Positions 24,477 through 34,499 of a stretch of 64,000 bases of DNA are shown here, piece after piece (within the stretch, counting starts at the first letter, position 1; each line of letters starts with the position of its first letter). A model generated the notes under the pieces. The model saw nothing but the letters and a program-made list of their open reading frames with translations, did not search any database and had not been told where the DNA came from. The translations under genes were made by a program, and so were the position numbers. Location of the stretch: NCBI RefSeq assembly GCF_001832905.1, contig NZ_MKIR01000024.1, positions 305,310-369,309 of the forward strand, in the 5' to 3' direction. The stretch is from Floricoccus tropicus (GTDB lineage Bacteria > Bacillota > Bacilli > Lactobacillales > Streptococcaceae).

Positions 24477-25415
24477 ATGCAAGAAATGAAGACAGTTATA
24501 GATAAGATTAAAGAATATGATACGATTATTATTCATCGTCACCAAAAACCAGATCCAGATGCTTTGGGAAGCCAAGTTGGACTTAAGGAAATAATTAAAG
24601 AAAATTTTCCTGATAAAAAAGTTTACGCAGTTGGTTATGATGAACCAAGTCTTACATATTTAACTACTATGGATCAAATTTCTGATGATACATACAAAGG
24701 CGCTCTTGTTATTGTTTGCGATACTGCAAATACTCCAAGAATTGACGATGCAAGATATAGTACTGGAGATTTTCTAATTAAGATTGATCACCATCCAAAT
24801 GATGATGCTTATGGAGATTTTCTTTATGTTGATGATTCTGCATCATCTGCAAGTGAAATTATCACGGAATTTGCTATGACTTTTGGCTTAAAACTTAATT
24901 CAGCAAGTGCACGTATGTTATATGCTGGTATTGTTGGAGATACTGGACGTTTCTTGTATCCAGCGACAACTTCAAGGACAATGTATTTAGCATCAATTTT
25001 GAGAGAACAAGATTTTGATTTTGCAAAACTTGGTCGTCAAATGGACAGTGTAGACTTGAATATTGCAAAACTTCAAGGCTATGTTTTTGAAAATATTATA
25101 ATTGATGAAAATGGAGCTGCTTATGTTACTCTTAGTCAAGAGCTCTTGAAATCATATGGAGTTACAGAAAGCGAAGTGAGTTCTGTTGTTCCGACACCAG
25201 GTCGTGTAGCAAGTATTGAAGCATGGGTTCTCTTTGTTGAACAGCCTGAAGGATATTATAGAGTAAATCTAAGAAGTAAGACAACCGTTATTAATGAGAT
25301 TGCTAAAAATCATCGTGGTGGTGGTCATATTTTTGCGAGTGGAGCAGTAAGCAAAAATGTTGATGAGAACAAGCAAATTTACCAAGAATTGCAAGCGGCT
25401 GTAGCTAATAAATAA
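24477..25415 (+). CDS. nrnA: Oligoribonuclease / pAp phosphatase NrnA
   Basis: A 312-residue DHH-DHHA1 phosphoesterase that degrades nano-RNA and dephosphorylates 3'-phosphoadenosine 5'-phosphate. Manganese motifs visible: HRHQKPDPDALGS (residues about 19-31), CDTAN, and KIDHHPNDDAYG (the DHH box). The C-terminal DHHA1 site is GGGHIFASGA. AAGGGTGG lies before the ATG at 24477. It follows the DRTGG-CBS gene by 54 bases without a clear terminator, as in related genomes. Confidence 0.94.
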   Translation: MQEMKTVIDKIKEYDTIIIHRHQKPDPDALGSQVGLKEIIKENFPDKKVYAVGYDEPSLTYLTTMDQISDDTYKGALVIVCDTANTPRIDDARYSTGDFLIKIDHHPNDDAYGDFLYVDDSASSASEIITEFAMTFGLKLNSASARMLYAGIVGDTGRFLYPATTSRTMYLASILREQDFDFAKLGRQMDSVDLNIAKLQGYVFENIIIDENGAAYVTLSQELLKSYGVTESEVSSVVPTPGRVASIEAWVLFVEQPEGYYRVNLRSKTTVINEIAKNHRGGGHIFASGAVSKNVDENKQIYQELQAAVANK

Positions 25416-25492
25416 TTTCTTGTGTAAAACGGTGAATTTTTGTGTTAAAATAGCATCTGTTATAAAAAAATAATTTGTGAGATTGTATATAA

Positions 25493-26752
25493 ATGAAAAA
25501 AATATTAATTAATGGCGGAAATCGAATAAAAGGTGAGGTTACAATATCTGGAGCAAAAAATAGCGTAGTAGCTCTAATTCCAGCTACTATCCTAGCAGAT
25601 GATATTGTTGTTTTAGATGGTGTTCCTGATATTTCTGATGTTTCAAGTTTAATTGAAATAATGGAAATAATGGGAGCAAAGGTTAAGCGTGATGGTGAAA
25701 CATTAACGATTGATCCTAGAACAGTTAAGAGTATGCCCCTTCCATACGGTAAGATTAATAGTCTTCGTGCTTCATATTATTTTAATGGAGCTTTACTTGG
25801 AAAATTTGGTGAAGCTACTGTTGGTCTACCAGGAGGATGTGATCTTGGACCTCGTCCTATTGATCTTCATATAAAGGCATTTGAAGCACTTGGTGCAAAA
25901 ATGACTTACAAAGAAAATGCAATGCACCTTACTACAGAAGGTGAAAAATTACAAGCAACAAATATCTTTATGGATATGGTTAGTGTTGGTGCAACAATAA
26001 ATACAATGCTTGCAGCTGTAAAGGCTGAAGGTAGAACTATTATTGAGAATGCAGCAAGGGAACCAGAAATCATTGATGTTGCAACTCTTTTGAATAGTAT
26101 GGGTGCTCAGATAAAGGGTGCTGGAACAGATGAAATTAGAATTGATGGAGTTCCAACACTTGGAGGAGCAAGACATACAGTAATTCCTGACCGTATTGAA
26201 GCCGGTACCTATATTTCCCTTGCTGCTGCATTCGGTGACGGAGTAGTAGTTAATAATGTTATTTATGAGCATCTTGAATCATTTATCTCTAAGTTAGAAG
26301 AAATGGGTGTTCGAATGACTATAAGAGAAGATTCAATTGAAATCTATAAATCTGAAGATTTGAAAGCTGTTAACATTAAAACAGTCCCTTATCCAGGATT
26401 TGCAACAGATTTACAGCAACCTATCACACCTCTTTTGTTAATGACCAATGGTCATGGAAAAATTGTTGATACAATATATGAAAAGCGTGTGAATCATGTT
26501 GGTGAACTTGTCAAAATGGGAGCTGATATGAAGGTAGATAGTGACATAGTTAGTTATCGTGCACCAAATAGACTTAGAGGAGCTGAAGTTACTGCAACAG
26601 ATCTTCGCGCAGGTGCGGCTTTGGTAAATGCAGGAATTATTGCTGAAGGTCAGACTAAAATTAATAATATTGAATTTATTTTAAGAGGCTATGATAATAT
26701 TATTGAAAAAATGACGTCTCTTGGAGTAGATATAAAAATTATTGAAGAATAA
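25493..26752 (+). CDS. murA: UDP-N-acetylglucosamine 1-carboxyvinyltransferase
   Basis: A 419-residue cytoplasmic enzyme that starts peptidoglycan synthesis by adding enolpyruvate to UDP-GlcNAc. The N-terminal substrate lysine-asparagine pair lies in [14 protein letters not shown] (residues about 18-31). The catalytic cysteine is in the loop [15 protein letters not shown] (about 113-127), so the enzyme should be fosfomycin-sensitive. Low-GC cocci usually have two paralogues (MurA1/A2), and this could be either. The ribosome site is weak. The gene stands alone between nrnA and rpmE2. Confidence 0.95.
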   Translation: MKKILINGGNRIKGEVTISGAKNSVVALIPATILADDIVVLDGVPDISDVSSLIEIMEIMGAKVKRDGETLTIDPRTVKSMPLPYGKINSLRASYYFNGALLGKFGEATVGLPGGCDLGPRPIDLHIKAFEALGAKMTYKENAMHLTTEGEKLQATNIFMDMVSVGATINTMLAAVKAEGRTIIENAAREPEIIDVATLLNSMGAQIKGAGTDEIRIDGVPTLGGARHTVIPDRIEAGTYISLAAAFGDGVVVNNVIYEHLESFISKLEEMGVRMTIREDSIEIYKSEDLKAVNIKTVPYPGFATDLQQPITPLLLMTNGHGKIVDTIYEKRVNHVGELVKMGADMKVDSDIVSYRAPNRLRGAEVTATDLRAGAALVNAGIIAEGQTKINNIEFILRGYDNIIEKMTSLGVDIKIIEE

Positions 26753-26763
26753 AGCAAATTCTA

Positions 26764-26860
26764 TTGCAAATTCTTCTTGATTTTGATAAACTATATAGTG
26801 CTTGACTACTGTGAGTGGTCTCACCAATCTCTGAATTGGCAAACAGTTCAGGGCAGAAAG
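26764..26860 (+). promoter_or_regulatory. rpmE2 promoter and structured 5' leader
   Basis: TTGCAA (26764-26769), 17 bases, TAAACT (26787-26792). The leader then holds two hairpins, ACTAC/GTGGT (about 26807-26821) and CTGAA/TTCAG (about 26832-26852), before the ribosome site AAAGGA. A ribosomal-protein L31 autoregulatory leader is plausible, since such leaders are known in Firmicutes. Confidence 0.45.
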
Positions 26861-26870
26861 GAAAATGACA

Positions 26871-27134
26871 ATGAAAAAAGATATCCATCCTAATTATGGA
26901 CCAGTAGTATTCATGGATACTACAACTGGTTACAAATTTTTGAGCGGTTCAACAAAATCTTCTAAAGAAACTGTTGAATGGGAAGACGGAAACACTTATC
27001 CACTAATTCGTGTTGAAATTTCTAGTGATTCACATCCATTCTACACAGGACGTCAAAAATTCACACAAGCAGACGGACGTGTCGATCGTTTCAACAAAAA
27101 ATACGGTCTCAAAGACGCAAACGCTGCAGAATAA
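26871..27134 (+). CDS. rpmE2: 50S ribosomal protein L31 type B
   Basis: An 87-residue type B L31, recognised by [17 protein letters not shown] and the C-terminal [11 protein letters not shown]. The zinc CxxC motifs of type A L31 are absent, so it does not need zinc. Two ATG codons are possible; 26865 is only 2 bases after AAAGGA (26857-26862), whereas 26871 has the normal 8-base spacing and the usual family N-terminus. A terminator follows at 27154-27179. Confidence 0.95.
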   Translation: MKKDIHPNYGPVVFMDTTTGYKFLSGSTKSSKETVEWEDGNTYPLIRVEISSDSHPFYTGRQKFTQADGRVDRFNKKYGLKDANAAE

Positions 27135-27153
27135 TTTGTATTATTATGACAGA

Positions 27154-27179
27154 GAAAAAACACCGCAAGGTGTTTTTTT
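27154..27179 (+). terminator. Terminator after rpmE2
   Basis: AAAAAACACC-GCAA-GGTGTTTTTTT, a GNRA-type loop on a strong stem. Confidence 0.93.
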
Positions 27180-27411
27180 GTATAGTTTTAAATGTTAAAA
27201 TTAAGTAAATAACAAATCAATGATATGAGTGGTAGGGATATTAGAAATAAAATAGTTGAATAATTAATATTATTTTTATTAGATGTTTATTTGTGTTCTT
27301 TTTTTGCATTTTTATGAATAAATACAATTTCTCTTTTATTTTTTCTCTTTATATGATAAAATCAATACAAGACTGTGTGTCAGTTAAGTCGTAGGAGGAA
27401 GAAATTTTATA

Positions 27412-28638
27412 ATGAATGAATTTGAAGAACTATTAAACAGCGTCGGTGACGTAAAAGTTGGCGATATCGTAAAAGGTGAGATCCTTTCAGTAGATGGTGA
27501 TCAAGCTTCTGTAGCTATCGTTGGAACTGGTGTTGAAGGCGTACTTACTTTACGTGAATTAACAAGTGAACGTGACGCTGATATAAATACTTTTGTAAAA
27601 CCAGGTGATGAATTAGAACTTTTAGTTGTAAAACAAATCGTTGGTAAAGAGTCTGAAGGTGCAACTGTATTCTTACTTTCTAAGAAACGTTTAGATGCTC
27701 GTAAAGCATGGACTGCTCTTGAAGGTAAAGAAGGCGAAGTTGTAACCGTTAAAGTTCTAAGAAACGTTAAAGGTGGACTTTCAGTGGATTATCAAGGTGT
27801 ACGAGGATTCATCCCAGCATCTATGATTGACACATATTTCGTTCGTGATACTGCAAAATTTGTAGGACAAGACGTTGAAGCTGAAATTATTGAAGTTAAC
27901 GCTTCAGAAAACCGTTTCATCTTATCTCGTAAAGCAGTAGTTGAAAAATCAGCTGCAGCTGCTCGTAAAGAAGTTTTCGAAAAAATCGAAGAAGGTTCTG
28001 TAGTTGAAGGAACAGTTGCTCGTTTAACTGACTTCGGTGCATTTGTGGACCTTGGTGGTGTTGATGGACTTGTTCACGTTACTGAACTTGCTCATGGACG
28101 CGTAAGAAACCCTAAAGATGTTGTATCTGTTGGAGATAAAATCAACGTTAAAGTTCTTAAAGTTGATGAAGATGCTAACCGTATCTCATTATCACTTAAA
28201 GCTACAGCACCTGGACCTTGGACTGATATCGAAGAAAAAGCTGCTGTTGGAACAGTTCTTGATGGTACTGTAAAACGTTTAACTGATTTTGGTGCATTTG
28301 TTGAAATTTTCCCAGGTGTTGAAGGATTAGTTCACATCTCACAAATTTCACACACTCGTGTTGAAAATCCAAAAGATGTTCTTACTGCTGGACAAGAAGT
28401 TAAAGTTAAAGTTCTTGATGTTAAACCTGAAGAAGAACGCGTATCTCTTTCAATCAAAGCTTTAGAAGAAGCACCAGCTCGTGCTCCACGTGAAGATTCT
28501 GATAATGAAGGACGTAGCGAACGTAAACCACGTCGTAACAATAACAAACGTAAACCACAACGTGATTACGAACTACCAGAAACTCAAGAAGGATTCTCAC
28601 TTGCTGATTTCTTAGGTGAAGATTTCAAACTTGACTAA
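27412..28638 (+). CDS. rpsA: 30S ribosomal protein S1
   Basis: A 408-residue protein with four S1 (OB-fold) repeats at about 15-90, 105-175, 195-265 and 280-350. The last two are the best conserved (TDFGAFVDLGGVDGLVHVTE, then TDFGAFVEIFPGVEGLVHIS). The tail is rich in arginine and asparagine and disordered. Four domains instead of six is normal in Lactobacillales, where S1 is less tightly tied to ribosomes. GTAGGAGGAAG precedes the ATG. The upstream 27180-27411 is AT-rich, with a promoter-like TATGAT and no gene. A terminator follows. Confidence 0.95.
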   Translation: MNEFEELLNSVGDVKVGDIVKGEILSVDGDQASVAIVGTGVEGVLTLRELTSERDADINTFVKPGDELELLVVKQIVGKESEGATVFLLSKKRLDARKAWTALEGKEGEVVTVKVLRNVKGGLSVDYQGVRGFIPASMIDTYFVRDTAKFVGQDVEAEIIEVNASENRFILSRKAVVEKSAAAARKEVFEKIEEGSVVEGTVARLTDFGAFVDLGGVDGLVHVTELAHGRVRNPKDVVSVGDKINVKVLKVDEDANRISLSLKATAPGPWTDIEEKAAVGTVLDGTVKRLTDFGAFVEIFPGVEGLVHISQISHTRVENPKDVLTAGQEVKVKVLDVKPEEERVSLSIKALEEAPARAPREDSDNEGRSERKPRRNNNKRKPQRDYELPETQEGFSLADFLGEDFKLD

Positions 28639-28650
28639 AAAGTATTTATA

Positions 28651-28679
28651 AAAATGAAGATTAAGGTCTTCATTTTTTT
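28651..28679 (+). terminator. Terminator after rpsA
   Basis: AAAATGAAGA / TCTTCATTTT hairpin plus T-run. Confidence 0.9.
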
Positions 28680-28695
28680 ATCAAATAATGCATAC

Positions 28696-28725
28696 AAAAA
28701 AACTGTTGACTACAACAGTTTTTTT
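28696..28725. terminator. Bidirectional terminator between rpsA and usp
   Basis: Perfect AAAAAAACTGTTG / CAACAGTTTTTTT with a 4-base loop; works for the minus-strand usp and as a back-stop for rpsA. Confidence 0.88.
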
Positions 28726-28730
28726 GTAAA

Positions 28731-29165
28731 TTATCTTACGACTAAGACATCACAAGGAGCATTACGAATAATATATTCAGCAACACTTCCAATAAGTAGG
28801 CGCTCAATTGCTGTAAGACCAGTTGAGCCTACCATAATTAAATCAACACCTTCTTCACGAGGAACAGTATCAGATAGAAGAACTTTAGGACTACCAAACT
28901 CGATTCTAGTCTTAATATTTTCTACACCAGCATCACGTGCAATCTTTTCGTATCTGCCAACAAACTCTTTTGCAGATTTGAGTGTATCATCAGCAATAAC
29001 GTTCTCAAAACCACTAATTCCTTGAAAGGCTCTTGAATCAATAATATTAACAATCACTAATTCAGCTTTATTCCTAATAGCAACTTGAACTGCTTTAGTA
29101 AAAGCTTTTTCAGCCTCATCACTGCCATCGACACCAATCAGAATTTTTGTATACTCTTGTTCCAT
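28731..29165 (-). CDS. Universal stress protein (UspA family)
   Basis: A 144-residue single-domain Usp. It begins with IGVDGSDEAEKAF and has the ATP-binding pattern G-x2-G-x9-G-(S/T) as GSTGLTAIERLLIGSVAE (residues about 112-129), so it should bind nucleotide. AGGAGG is 7 bases before the ATG. A 123-codon open frame on the opposite strand (28654-29025) is an antisense shadow. Function is a general stress role; the exact client is not known. Confidence 0.93.
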   Translation of the reverse strand: MEQEYTKILIGVDGSDEAEKAFTKAVQVAIRNKAELVIVNIIDSRAFQGISGFENVIADDTLKSAKEFVGRYEKIARDAGVENIKTRIEFGSPKVLLSDTVPREEGVDLIMVGSTGLTAIERLLIGSVAEYIIRNAPCDVLVVR

Positions 29166-29275
29166 ATTAGAACCTCCTTTTATCTATAATATTACCCTTA
29201 ATTTATCTATAAGTAAAATATTAACGGTATTTTTAAGGATAAGTTATCAAAATGTATGTCTTGTATTTTTGGTGG

Positions 29276-29330
29276 TATAATAGTAAAATAACAGAATGAA
29301 ATGTGGAATGTTCCACCCTACATTATTTTT
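29276..29330 (+). promoter_or_regulatory. Extended -10 promoter and 5' hairpin of the 100-aa gene
   Basis: TGGTATAAT (29273-29281). The short leader contains GTGGAA-TG-TTCCAC nested in AATGT/ACATT (about 29299-29324), ending just before GGAG. Confidence 0.5.
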
Positions 29331-29340
29331 GGAGAAAAAA

Positions 29341-29643
29341 ATGAGAAAAAATATTTCAGAAGAAGAATTCATGAAACGTTTGAATATGATGCGTGAAGTC
29401 TATCTTGAAAAACAAGAATTTAAAGAGAAATTAGCAAAACATCCTGAGTACAAGGAAAAGTTCTATGAAAAATTTTCTTCTAATGAAGCAAAGAGAGCTA
29501 GAATGAAAAGAAAAATGGCTCAATTAGAATTTAAACGTTGCCAACGTATGATTGATAATAAATCTTGTACTGATATTGATGAAAAATTAGCAATGCAAAA
29601 AGCTCTTTTTAAACAAAAATATAAAGATTTAAACAATTTATAA
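29341..29643 (+). CDS. Small highly charged helical protein, unknown function
   Basis: A 100-residue protein, nearly all predicted helix, rich in lysine, glutamate, arginine and methionine, with no signal or membrane segment. Two cysteines (KRCQ and KSCT) stand about 11 residues apart. The ATG at 29341 follows GGAG; an in-frame ATG at 29296 lies in the leader hairpin and is rejected. I do not recognise a family. It has its own promoter and lies 32 bases before the antiporter gene, with which it may be co-transcribed. Confidence 0.7.
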   Translation: MRKNISEEEFMKRLNMMREVYLEKQEFKEKLAKHPEYKEKFYEKFSSNEAKRARMKRKMAQLEFKRCQRMIDNKSCTDIDEKLAMQKALFKQKYKDLNNL

Positions 29644-29675
29644 TTCCTAATAATTGATTAAATAAGGAGAATTTA

Positions 29676-31733
29676 GTGGATCATCAACTAATATTTTTTA
29701 TAATCGGTTTTTTGTCTGCTTTAATAGCATCAAACATTATAAACCGAGTGTTTCCGAAAATCCCCTTGCCTTTTATTCAAGTAGTATTAGGTATAATAAT
29801 GGCAACCTTTGGAGCCGATCAAATATTAAAATTTGATCCAGAGGTTTTTTTGGCATTTGGAATAGCACCTTTGCTTTTTAGGGAAGGGGAGGAAGCCAAT
29901 GTTCCAAGTATTATGAAACACTGGCGAACTGTCGCGATTTTAGTTCTTCCAGTCGTGTTTATCACTGCCGTTGTCATGGGGTTTGCTGCCCATTCATTTT
30001 TCCCTACAATGCCCTTGGCTGCTTGTGTTGCGATTGGAGCAAGTTTAGGTCCAACCGATGCAGTAGCAGTATCATCTTTAGCAAGTCGTTTTGATTTTCC
30101 TAAAAGAATAAAAAGTATCCTTTCAGGAGAAGGTTTGCTTAACGATGCAAGTGGTATTATTGCCTTCCAGTTTGCGCTTCTTGCTTTAACAACAGGTAAA
30201 TTTTCACTGGCAAATGCAAGTGTTCAATTTGTAATATCTGCCCTAGGTGGAGCGCTTATTGGATATTTAGTATCTTGGCTGAATAATACAATTCTTTCTC
30301 TTATGGAGGATGTTGCCGCTCAAGATGTAGTAGGTTACTTGCTTTTAGAACTCATGATGCCCCTTTTAGCCTTTAGTTTATCAGAGTTACTACATGTATC
30401 AGGTATTATCGCAGTAGTAGTAGCTGGTGTTCTTCAGGCAGCGGGCTTTAAAAAAATTACATTATTTGATGCCCAAGTCAATCAAGTATCGAGTACAATT
30501 TGGGATACAATTGTCTTCATGTTAAATGGTGTAGTATTTATTTTTCTTGGAATTGAGCTTGAAACAATAGCCCATCCTGTTTTAAAAAATGACTCATATG
30601 ATAACTGGACACTGTTATTAATAGTATTTGTACTTACGGTAGTCTTGTTTGCTACTAGATTCGTTCTTTTAGCAATCTACTATAAGATTATAAGTATTAA
30701 GAGAAAACAACCCTTTGAAAGATATAAAAGCGACTTGATGCTCTTAACTTTTGCCGGGGTTAAAGGTACAGTTAGTATTGCTACTATAATGTTGATTCCA
30801 CATGCTGTTGCTCAAAAATATAATATGATGATTTTTACTACAGCAGGAGTTACAATGTTAAGCTTCTTGTCCGGAATCATAATCTTACCAATGATTGCTC
30901 CTAAAAAAGAAGGTAAAGTTAATTATTTTGGTCAGATTGCGATATTAAACGATGTTGTATTAGCCCTACAAGATGATCTAGAAAAAACACGTGTAAAAGA
31001 TGGTTATTATGCAACCATTGATAATTATACTCAAAGAATTCAAAAATTTATTTTGATGCAAGAAAGTGAAGAAGCAACCGAGGATTTCAACAATTTACAG
31101 CTTATGATTTTACAAATTGAAGAAGATAGCTTAAATAGTGCTTATTCAAATGGTGAAATTAGTATAAATACTTACCGTGTGTACCATCGTTATCTAAAAG
31201 AATTAGAGCGTTCGATTACTCATAGTTTGGTGTCGTCATTAACTTTTGCTGTTACAATTCTTTTTAGGGCAGCACACATGGCTATTGTGGAATTCTTACA
31301 CCTCTTCCGTCGTAAAAAAGGCAGCGCAAGAAAAACTCCAATTCTAACCGATGAAGATAAACAAGAACTTAAGGATCTATACCTTCAAAATACTGAGTTA
31401 GTACTATCATCACTTTATAACTTGTATGATGTATACGATTCAAATTTGATTAATTTATTAGGGTCTGATAGATTGCGGTCAGCAGAGCTAGTTGCGGAAG
31501 GTGACTTTAAACGTCTCTTTGCCCACTATAGGCCAAATAATATTGATGAAATGACGCGGGGTTATTACTTGGAAAGAAAATTAATTGCAGAATATGAAGC
31601 TCGAGGTGAAATTACCTCAGCTAAAGCGCGACAAATGCGTAAGAATGTTAATACTCTTGAAGATTACTCAATGAATGAAGAATATAGTAGCTTATTATAT
31701 GATTTTCTGGAGTATCGTGGAGGAAGAAATTAA
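29676..31733 (+). CDS. Na+/H+ antiporter, CPA1 family
   Basis: A 685-residue cation-proton antiporter. About 12 membrane helices fill residues 1-410; the ion site motif is GPTDAVAVSSLASRF with SGEGLLNDASGI (residues about 128-165). The C-terminal 270 residues are cytoplasmic and helical, probably regulatory. The start is GTG after AAGGAG; no better ATG exists. It likely exports sodium or potassium for pH and osmotic balance. A clear terminator follows at 31735-31757. Confidence 0.9.
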   Translation: MDHQLIFFIIGFLSALIASNIINRVFPKIPLPFIQVVLGIIMATFGADQILKFDPEVFLAFGIAPLLFREGEEANVPSIMKHWRTVAILVLPVVFITAVVMGFAAHSFFPTMPLAACVAIGASLGPTDAVAVSSLASRFDFPKRIKSILSGEGLLNDASGIIAFQFALLALTTGKFSLANASVQFVISALGGALIGYLVSWLNNTILSLMEDVAAQDVVGYLLLELMMPLLAFSLSELLHVSGIIAVVVAGVLQAAGFKKITLFDAQVNQVSSTIWDTIVFMLNGVVFIFLGIELETIAHPVLKNDSYDNWTLLLIVFVLTVVLFATRFVLLAIYYKIISIKRKQPFERYKSDLMLLTFAGVKGTVSIATIMLIPHAVAQKYNMMIFTTAGVTMLSFLSGIIILPMIAPKKEGKVNYFGQIAILNDVVLALQDDLEKTRVKDGYYATIDNYTQRIQKFILMQESEEATEDFNNLQLMILQIEEDSLNSAYSNGEISINTYRVYHRYLKELERSITHSLVSSLTFAVTILFRAAHMAIVEFLHLFRRKKGSARKTPILTDEDKQELKDLYLQNTELVLSSLYNLYDVYDSNLINLLGSDRLRSAELVAEGDFKRLFAHYRPNNIDEMTRGYYLERKLIAEYEARGEITSAKARQMRKNVNTLEDYSMNEEYSSLLYDFLEYRGGRN

Positions 31734-31734
31734 T

Positions 31735-31757
31735 CAGTGCCAAGCACTGGTTTTTTT
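31735..31757 (+). terminator. Terminator after the antiporter gene
   Basis: CAGTGC-CAA-GCACTG followed by GTTTTTTT. Confidence 0.92.
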
Positions 31758-31888
31758 GATACTTTTGTCAGAAAGTATTTATAGATAAAAATTGACTAAA
31801 ATACTATGAAAATGAACTATTTTTTTGTTATACTTATGAGTGCTTGATTACAAGATTTAATATTATAAAAAAATTAGAGGAGAAAGCT

Positions 31889-33031
31889 GTGATTTATTTT
31901 GATAATGCTGCAACAACCAAGCCTTATCCACAGGTTTTGAAAACATATACAGATGTAGCTACAAGAATTTGGGGAAATCCAAGTAGCCTACATAGTCTAG
32001 GAAATACGGCTGATAAATTATTAGAACTGAGTCGTAAACAAATATCTGAATTAATCAATGTTAATACAGATGAAATTTACTTTACTAGTGGTGGTACTGA
32101 GAGCGATAACTGGCTTTTAAAGGGTACAGCTCTTGAAAAAGAAAAGTTTGGGAAACATATTATTGTTTCAGCTATTGAGCATCCAGCAATTAAAGAATCT
32201 GCTCATTGGCTTGAAAAACGCGGATTTAACGTTGATTATGCACCTGTTGATAAAAAAGGATTTGTCAATGTTGATAAATTAGCTGCCTTAATTGATGATG
32301 ATACTACTGTTGTTTCTATAATGGCTGTAAATAATGAAGTCGGTAGTATACAACCGCTTAAAGAAATAGCTGAACTTTTATCAGATAAGCCAAATATTAC
32401 CTTTCATGTTGATGCTGTTCAAGCGATAGGTAAGGTTCCTGTAGAAAATTACTTACTTGACCGTGTAGATATGGCTAGTTTTTCAAGTCATAAGTTCCAC
32501 GGGGTTCGAGGAGTAGGTCTTGCTTACATAAAGGAAGGCAAAAAAATTGAACCCTTACTTTCAGGTGGAGGTCAAGAAAATAATCTTCGCTCAACTACTG
32601 AGAATATTGCAGGTATTGCTGCAACTGCACGTGCTTTACGACTGACTCTAGAAGATATGAGTGCAAAAAATCAACATTTGGCACGAATGAAAGAAGTAAT
32701 AGTTAATCAGCTTACAACATATGATGGCGTTGAGATTTTTTCAGGGACTGAAAATTTTGTACCGAATATTATTACCTTCGGAATTAAAGGGGTTCGGGGA
32801 GAGGTTCTGGTTCATGCATTTGAAGAAAGAGAAATTTTTATTTCTACAACAAGTGCATGTAGTTCAAAAGCTGGATCTGCTGCTAGTACTTTGATTGCAA
32901 TGAATGTTCGACCAGAAGTTGCTACATCTGCTGTTCGTATTAGTTTGGATGAGGAAAATAGCATGGCTGAGGTAGAGCAGTTCTTGACAGTCTTTAATCA
33001 TCTTTACGATAAATTCCAAAAGATTAGATAG
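31889..33031 (+). CDS. Cysteine desulfurase (NifS/IscS-like), partner of ThiI
   Basis: A 380-residue PLP enzyme that takes sulfur from cysteine and delivers it as a persulfide. The PLP lysine lies in SFSSHKFHGVRGVG (residues about 195-208), and the catalytic cysteine in TTSACSSKAG (about 318-327). The start is GTG at 31889 after AGAGGAG; an upstream TTG (31844) precedes the ribosome site and is rejected. Because thiI follows, its main product is probably 4-thiouridine in tRNA. A 43-codon membrane gene sits between the two. Confidence 0.93.
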   Translation: MIYFDNAATTKPYPQVLKTYTDVATRIWGNPSSLHSLGNTADKLLELSRKQISELINVNTDEIYFTSGGTESDNWLLKGTALEKEKFGKHIIVSAIEHPAIKESAHWLEKRGFNVDYAPVDKKGFVNVDKLAALIDDDTTVVSIMAVNNEVGSIQPLKEIAELLSDKPNITFHVDAVQAIGKVPVENYLLDRVDMASFSSHKFHGVRGVGLAYIKEGKKIEPLLSGGGQENNLRSTTENIAGIAATARALRLTLEDMSAKNQHLARMKEVIVNQLTTYDGVEIFSGTENFVPNIITFGIKGVRGEVLVHAFEEREIFISTTSACSSKAGSAASTLIAMNVRPEVATSAVRISLDEENSMAEVEQFLTVFNHLYDKFQKIR

Positions 33032-33042
33032 GAAAGTACAAT

Positions 33043-33174
33043 ATGAGGAAGAAACCAAATTATAAGATCCTTGCTGTTTCACTGATATTGTTTCTTTTAT
33101 CAATCAAGTGGAACCAGTTATTCTTATTCGCTTCAGGATGCTTTCTGTTAGCATTTTTAAAACCAAGACAATAG
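33043..33174 (+). CDS. 43-residue small membrane protein between desulfurase and thiI
   Basis: This short frame encodes 43 residues: a basic start (MRKKPNYK), a hydrophobic helix (about 9-20), a short IKWNQ turn, a second hydrophobic stretch (about 26-38) and a basic KPRQ end. AGGAAAG lies 7 bases before the ATG, and the thiI ribosome site begins right after its stop, so all three genes are coupled. Hydrophobic pattern and coupling support a real gene. Function unknown; it could be a membrane anchor for the sulfur-transfer pair. Confidence 0.6.
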   Translation: MRKKPNYKILAVSLILFLLSIKWNQLFLFASGCFLLAFLKPRQ

Positions 33175-33186
33175 AGGAAGAGATAC

Positions 33187-34401
33187 GTGAAATATACAGA
33201 AATTATGGTTCGTTACGGCGAACTTTCAACAAAAGGGAAAAATCGTGGTAAGTTCATTGGTCGACTTGCCCGTAATATTAAGCAAGTTCTTGTTGATATG
33301 CCTGAGCTTTCAGTTGATGCTCAACGAGATAGAACTCACATTATTTTAAATGGTGCTGATTACGAAGTTGTAGCAGAGCGTTTAACTAAAGTTTTTGGAA
33401 TTCAAAATTTTTCACCTAGTATTAAGGTTGAGAAAAATATGGATGCTATCCGTGCAGCTGTAGTTGAGCTTATGAACGATGTCTATACTGCTGGTATGAC
33501 TTTTAAGATTACTGCTAAGCGAAGCGATCATGATTTTGAACTTGATAGTACCGAACTTAACCAAGATCTTGGTGGACTTGTTTTTGATAATATTGCCCAT
33601 GCTAAGGTACAAATGAAGGCGCCTGACCTAAATCTTCGTGTTGAAATTCGTCCAGACGCTACTTACCTTTCTTACGAAACAATTAAAGGAGCTGGTGGTC
33701 TACCTGTTGGGACTAGTGGTCGCGGTATGCTAATGCTTTCAGGTGGAATAGATTCTCCTGTTGCTGGCTATTTAGCTCTTAAACGTGGGGTTGAAATTGA
33801 AGCTGTCCATTTTGCAAGTCCCCCTTATACAAGCCCAGGAGCTCTTCAAAAGGCGAAAGATTTAACTGAAAAGCTTACTTCTTTTGGTGGTAATATTAAC
33901 TTTATTGAAGTCCCATTTACAGAGATTCAAGAGGAAATTAAAAATAATGTACCTCAAGCTTATTTAATGACGATTACTCGCCGTTTCATGATGCGTATTA
34001 CTGATGAAATTCGTAATCGCAGAGAGGCATCAATTATTATTAATGGTGAGAGTCTAGGACAAGTTGCAAGTCAAACTCTAGGTAGTATGGTTGTAATTAA
34101 TGAGGTTACAAATACACCAGTTATCCGTCCAGTTGTAACAATGGATAAATTAGAAATTATTGAAATTGCAGAAAAGATTGATACATTTGATATTTCTATC
34201 CAACCATATGAAGATTGCTGTACAATTTTTGCACCACCAAGTCCGAAGACAAATCCTAAATTAGAAAATGCTATTCAATATGAAAAGCGTATGGATGTTG
34301 ATGGATTAGTTGAACGTGCAGTTGAAGGAATTATGATTTCAACAATTGAAAAAGAAGGTAATAAAAACGAAGAAGATGCAGAGCTTGCGGATTTCTTATA
34401 A
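33187..34401 (+). CDS. thiI: tRNA 4-thiouridine synthetase ThiI
   Basis: A 404-residue tRNA sulfurtransferase. It has the ferredoxin-like plus THUMP N-terminal part (about 1-165) and a PP-loop ATP site [15 protein letters not shown] (about 180-194). There is no rhodanese domain, so the sulfur must come directly from the desulfurase upstream, the usual arrangement in Firmicutes. The start is GTG at 33187 with GAGGAAGAG before it. Followed by two terminators. Confidence 0.95.
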   Translation: MKYTEIMVRYGELSTKGKNRGKFIGRLARNIKQVLVDMPELSVDAQRDRTHIILNGADYEVVAERLTKVFGIQNFSPSIKVEKNMDAIRAAVVELMNDVYTAGMTFKITAKRSDHDFELDSTELNQDLGGLVFDNIAHAKVQMKAPDLNLRVEIRPDATYLSYETIKGAGGLPVGTSGRGMLMLSGGIDSPVAGYLALKRGVEIEAVHFASPPYTSPGALQKAKDLTEKLTSFGGNINFIEVPFTEIQEEIKNNVPQAYLMTITRRFMMRITDEIRNRREASIIINGESLGQVASQTLGSMVVINEVTNTPVIRPVVTMDKLEIIEIAEKIDTFDISIQPYEDCCTIFAPPSPKTNPKLENAIQYEKRMDVDGLVERAVEGIMISTIEKEGNKNEEDAELADFL

Positions 34402-34414
34402 AATATTTATGTCT

Positions 34415-34445
34415 AAGTATACTTTCGAGTATGCTTTTATTTTTT
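34415..34445 (+). terminator. Terminator after thiI
   Basis: AAGTATACT-TTCG-AGTATGCTT with one G-U pair and a T-run. Confidence 0.85.
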
Positions 34446-34499
34446 AGTAATAAAAATATCTCTAAAAAAATATTTGTAGTAAAATGTATAATAAAAAAT

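Noticed and set aside
28654..29025. 123-codon plus-strand frame
   Set aside because: Antisense to usp and overlapping two terminators; no ribosome site.
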